DNA from: a bacterium
GTDB lineage: Bacteria; Bacillota; Clostridia; Lachnospirales; Lachnospiraceae
NCBI GenBank assembly: GCA_004562765.1
Contig: SFRL01000003.1
Location: forward strand, 1-64,000
Length of the DNA stretch: 64,000 nt
Direction: 5' to 3'
The position numbers were made by a program, and so were the translations under genes. How positions within the stretch are numbered: the stretch's first letter is position 1; the number at the start of each line of letters is the position of its first letter. Below, piece after piece: positions 60,836-64,000 of this stretch. The notes below the pieces were generated by a model that worked only from the letters and a program-made list of their open reading frames with translations, did not search any database and was not told the origin of the DNA.

Positions 60836-63800
60836 TTACTGCTCGTCCACGGTCAGATGCACGTGGTGAACGCCGCTCCGGCATACCATGAACGGATTCT
60901 CCTGCACGTCGGCAAGCTCCGTCTCATGCGTTCCGCGTTCATCGGTATAGCGCGCGATCAAAAGCAGTTTCCGCACGATCGCCTTGCGCTTTAAAACATT
61001 CAATTTCATGAGCAGCTGATTTTTCTTAGGCATGACACCGATCTTCCAGCCTGTTCCATTCTCGCTCTCAACCGGATCCAGATAGTGTGCCAGACACTCC
61101 TGCAGCTCACTCTGGATCTCAAAGCTGTCCTCCATCAGCATACTCTGTGCCCATACATCCACACAGACATCCACAAAGATCGGTTCAACGATATGGATGT
61201 TGTCCGGAGAGATCGTCAGCTCGCAGGACTCCATCAGATGCTTTTTCAGCGCATCCGCAAGGTTGTGGAAGGAATAGCTGCCCGCACGATAATCCTTTAA
61301 GAGCACCACAAAGGTGACAGCATCCGGATCTACTGCACCGTCAATACGCTTACCGGTAATACAGCGCACCTGAGCGATCGTATCGGAATATGCAAGGATC
61401 TCGCGCTCATAATCACTGGCAGATACCAGTCGCTTGCGGGAGCGCAGGATATTTGCTCCGCGCGCCAGCGCACTGTCGATCGTCTCCATATTACTTCCGC
61501 CGTATGCCTTAAATGGATTTGAAACAGTATTCAAAAACATAAACTGTGAATGTGCCTCGTTGATCTCACCTTTTCCCACATTACCCAGCTGTCCGTCGCA
61601 GCAGCGCACGCGCACCTTAAACGCTACATCATCCGTAATGCGAGGCACCTCCGTATGAATGCCGTCGCCAAAGATCAGACGATTGTTCATACGGTCTAAC
61701 ACATAGCCTCTTATATTCTCGCCATCATCAAGCCGCTCCAATTCCTCCCATTTTACATAGAAGGCTGTGATCTCGCCGCTCATGTCGTATTCTGCACGCA
61801 CACGATCCGGCATCATACGCACCATTTCCTTCATCTCAGTTGCTGAATGACGGTCACGTTCATTCACCCACAGATCAATATCTAAAATGCGATCCGTTCC
61901 AAGGGAAAAGTACATGTTCGGGAGCACCTCATCCAGATAGAAATCCTGCTCCTTCTTTGTCTCAATATTTTCTACCTGAACGGCATTGAGACAAATGTCA
62001 TTGATCTTCGGCAGCATCTCTTCCGGCTCATCGTCTCGCTTTGTACGGCTACGCGTGATACGGATCCAGTACATCTGCTTGTTCTCGATCACCAGCGGAG
62101 CCATATCCGACTGCGGCATAAAGATCACGGTCCCCGTCCGCATGAAGTTAGACGTATTGTCTATCACCTTCATCTGGCGGAAGCCGCCGCGGGTGCTGTA
62201 CTCGAACCGACAGCGGAGTCCATCGTAGTAATTTCCCTCTGCAATGTCAAAGAACAAACTGACGGGGCCTGCATCCATCCGGTTGCGGAAACCTAAGTAA
62301 ACCGCATCCTCACTGTAGAGACCCACGCCGAATGCCACAAACGCACGGTGTGACTTCACCAGTTTCGTACAGTCGATCTTACGGGTCGTATTTACGGCGA
62401 CCAGCTTTTGCGGCTCCACAAAATGCTCCTTGTAACAATATGCGATCTTTAAATTTCTGATATGCGGATAATGATGGACACAGGGCCGCATATAGCAGTT
62501 ATCCGCCTTTAACAGCTGGATGCGAAGTGTCCTGCCCTCATAGGCGCCGCTGGCGGTACTCACCCAGTCTGACGGACAGATAAAGTTCAGTTCATATCTG
62601 CCTTTTTTGTCCTGTGCAAACAGTTGTCTGTATTCCTGCCGGCACTCTAACTTTTTCCAGCCGATGCCGTTAAAATACTCGATGGAGATCTCCTCTGCAT
62701 AAGTATCCGCGGGCATATCCGTAAAGATCACCTTCGGTTTCCTCTTGATGATCTTTAAATCTTCTTCCTCCTGATGCTTTGTGAGCTCCACAAGATGTTC
62801 CGGATAGGTCACATCAAAGGTGATGGTCACTAATGCCCCTGATTTTGCGAAATAATTGTCATGTCCGATATAGCACTCCTGATAGATGGAGAGTGTATCT
62901 GTAAACAAGTCAAACTGATCTACATCCAGATCCGTAGACCCGTTGTTTACGGATTGCGCCGACTGCTCTCTTCCTTCGGAAGAAAACTCAATACGCTCGA
63001 TCGCATAGTTCTCAAGCACCGGCTCCAATGCCTCCAAAACGATCAGCTGATAGGAACGCCCATCAATATTCAGCTGATCCGTAGCGGGAGCAGACGCCGG
63101 TCTGACCAGACGGAAGGTCTGCCTGTCGGAAAGCATGGTCACTTCGCCAAAAGGCTGCAGTTCGCCGTCTCCGTAATAACTGAAACGATACGCACCCGAA
63201 CGGATCTTTTCCAGCAGCTTTTCATCCCCCACCATGCGCACATAAAGCGGATTATCCGCGGTATCAAACGCGCTTTCATGGTAAAATAACAGTGCATTCT
63301 TGGAAATATTTGCTGCCTTTCCGAATAGACGGAAGGGCTGGATCTTCATTGCTGTCTGCGGCTGTTCGTCATAGGAGATCGTTTCTCCGACGCTTTCTTC
63401 CTCTGCGGCTTTTGGCGGAATAAGCTCCGGCACATCATATTTACCCAGCAATGGCATCACATAGCCTTCTTTTCCCTTCGTCATAAATGCGGTCTCAAAC
63501 ACTGCATTTGACACATAAATACTGTTTGAGGTCTCAAAAATGACCGGCTCATCCGCATCGTCCGGCTGTGCGATCAGCTGCGTTCCCCGCGGGATCTCAA
63601 CGCCCGGCACGGTGTCATTCACAAGGTCAAATAGCACCAGCGCACTTGCCGGCTTCGCCGGGAGCAATGAAATGTCAAGCATATTTACAAACTCGGTATG
63701 ATACTTTTCGATCACCTCGTTGTACATATTGATGTTATCGCTCATCTGTCCCGCAAAGATCTTTGCGATCGTTGCACCGATGTCCGGATCATCCCCCGAG

Positions 63801-63904
63801 TAATGCCACTCGGGCGTATAAGACTTCGCCAGTTCCTCGATGCGTTCCTCAATATCAGCTGCTGTTCTTGTATCGATCTGATCGGTTTTTAACATTCTGT
63901 TCAT
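60836..63904 (-). CDS. Baseplate J-like protein (Afp11-like)
   Basis: A 1022-residue protein with the large eCIS gpJ architecture. The N-terminus carries YTPEWHYSGDDPDIGATIAKIFAGQM, typical of Afp11. The C-terminus has the J-like core (RKRLVSASDYEREILAYSDTIAQVRCITG). The ATG at 63904 (MNRMLKTDQ) is preferred because GAGGAAG lies just upstream and the previous gene ends at 63915. It forms the inner baseplate wedge with the 58722 product. Confidence 0.92.
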   Translation of the reverse strand: MNRMLKTDQIDTRTAADIEERIEELAKSYTPEWHYSGDDPDIGATIAKIFAGQMSDNINMYNEVIEKYHTEFVNMLDISLLPAKPASALVLFDLVNDTVPGVEIPRGTQLIAQPDDADEPVIFETSNSIYVSNAVFETAFMTKGKEGYVMPLLGKYDVPELIPPKAAEEESVGETISYDEQPQTAMKIQPFRLFGKAANISKNALLFYHESAFDTADNPLYVRMVGDEKLLEKIRSGAYRFSYYGDGELQPFGEVTMLSDRQTFRLVRPASAPATDQLNIDGRSYQLIVLEALEPVLENYAIERIEFSSEGREQSAQSVNNGSTDLDVDQFDLFTDTLSIYQECYIGHDNYFAKSGALVTITFDVTYPEHLVELTKHQEEEDLKIIKRKPKVIFTDMPADTYAEEISIEYFNGIGWKKLECRQEYRQLFAQDKKGRYELNFICPSDWVSTASGAYEGRTLRIQLLKADNCYMRPCVHHYPHIRNLKIAYCYKEHFVEPQKLVAVNTTRKIDCTKLVKSHRAFVAFGVGLYSEDAVYLGFRNRMDAGPVSLFFDIAEGNYYDGLRCRFEYSTRGGFRQMKVIDNTSNFMRTGTVIFMPQSDMAPLVIENKQMYWIRITRSRTKRDDEPEEMLPKINDICLNAVQVENIETKKEQDFYLDEVLPNMYFSLGTDRILDIDLWVNERDRHSATEMKEMVRMMPDRVRAEYDMSGEITAFYVKWEELERLDDGENIRGYVLDRMNNRLIFGDGIHTEVPRITDDVAFKVRVRCCDGQLGNVGKGEINEAHSQFMFLNTVSNPFKAYGGSNMETIDSALARGANILRSRKRLVSASDYEREILAYSDTIAQVRCITGKRIDGAVDPDAVTFVVLLKDYRAGSYSFHNLADALKKHLMESCELTISPDNIHIVEPIFVDVCVDVWAQSMLMEDSFEIQSELQECLAHYLDPVESENGTGWKIGVMPKKNQLLMKLNVLKRKAIVRKLLLIARYTDERGTHETELADVQENPFMVCRSGVHHVHLTVDEQ

Positions 63905-63914
63905 GTGCTTCCTC

Positions 63915-64000
63915 TCACTCTTCAGGGGCTGCCTCGTCATACTGTTCTGATTCATATTGCTCTGACTCATAAGCCTCTTCCTCTGTATCTGCATTTAAAT
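63915..64000 (-). CDS. C-terminal end of an upstream structural gene (partial)
   Basis: The last 27 codons of a gene that continues beyond the right edge. The visible tail is acidic and repetitive (EEEAYESEQYESEQYDEAAP), ending with TGA 11 bases before the Afp11-like ATG. In Afp-like clusters this position is usually a gp25-like, spike or PAAR protein. The tail alone does not identify it. Confidence 0.7.
   Translation of the reverse strand, partial: LNADTEEEAYESEQYESEQYDEAAPEE

Noticed and set aside
57603..64000. Prophage remnant
   Set aside because: Tail-type genes alone fit, but the paired AAA+ ATPases, doubled J-like proteins and payload-like genes fit an eCIS better, and no head, integrase or lysis gene is visible.

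Overview
The window looks like a chromosomal segment of an anaerobic gut-type Clostridia, most likely a Lachnospiraceae member. The evidence is moderate GC, strong AGGAGG ribosome sites, sigma-A promoters, ATP-dependent PEP carboxykinase, a ferredoxin-linked indolepyruvate oxidoreductase, LytS-type kinases and a large FN3/Ig-like surface protein. This is inference from gene content only; no rRNA or tRNA gene was seen.

Bases 1-18,000 are core metabolism. pckA and a citrate synthase diverge around a nested dyad. A small membrane protein, a CheY-like receiver and a GspE-N/CheX-like protein follow. thrC is read from a perfect consensus promoter. An AP2-domain protein and a long imperfect hairpin separate it from a branched-chain amino acid operon on the minus strand (ilvN-ilvC-leuS-leuC-leuD). 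Upstream of that lies iorA-iorB-paaK-ACT, for aromatic 2-oxoacid oxidation.

Bases 18,000-31,300 are accessory: an NlpC/P60-like hydrolase, a DUF4143 ATPase, a 1221-residue surface protein, an AAA-ATPase/PD-(D/E)XK protein, a membrane diguanylate cyclase, a LytS-type kinase and a lipoprotein. REP-like tandem repeats sit at the 3' ends of several of these genes.

Bases 31,350-64,000 hold most of an extracellular contractile injection system (eCIS) island running off the right edge. It contains two baseplate J-like proteins, a P2 gpI-like tail protein and two AAA+ ATPases of the eCIS type. Three large Q-rich proteins are candidate payloads: one with an alpha/beta-hydrolase GHSRGG elbow, one with a permuted NlpC/P60-like His/Cys pair, and one unrecognised. 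Four GNAT-fold proteins are spaced among them. A signalling layer consists of a SARP-like response regulator with a LytS kinase, two STAS proteins, a RsbW-like ATPase, a RsbU-like PP2C phosphatase, a MATE transporter fused to an ATPase-fold domain, and a histidine kinase-like protein lacking the acceptor histidine. Sheath and tube genes are not in the window and presumably lie beyond base 64,000.

The most unusual signals are these. Four promoters share 11-bp-phased TTGTCC repeats exactly 12 bp from the -10 box and link the surface protein, the diguanylate cyclase, a payload candidate and a GNAT gene. One eCIS ATPase is split at an A7 run with all the parts of a -1 ribosomal frameshift signal. 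One payload gene carries an in-frame TAG after 34 codons.
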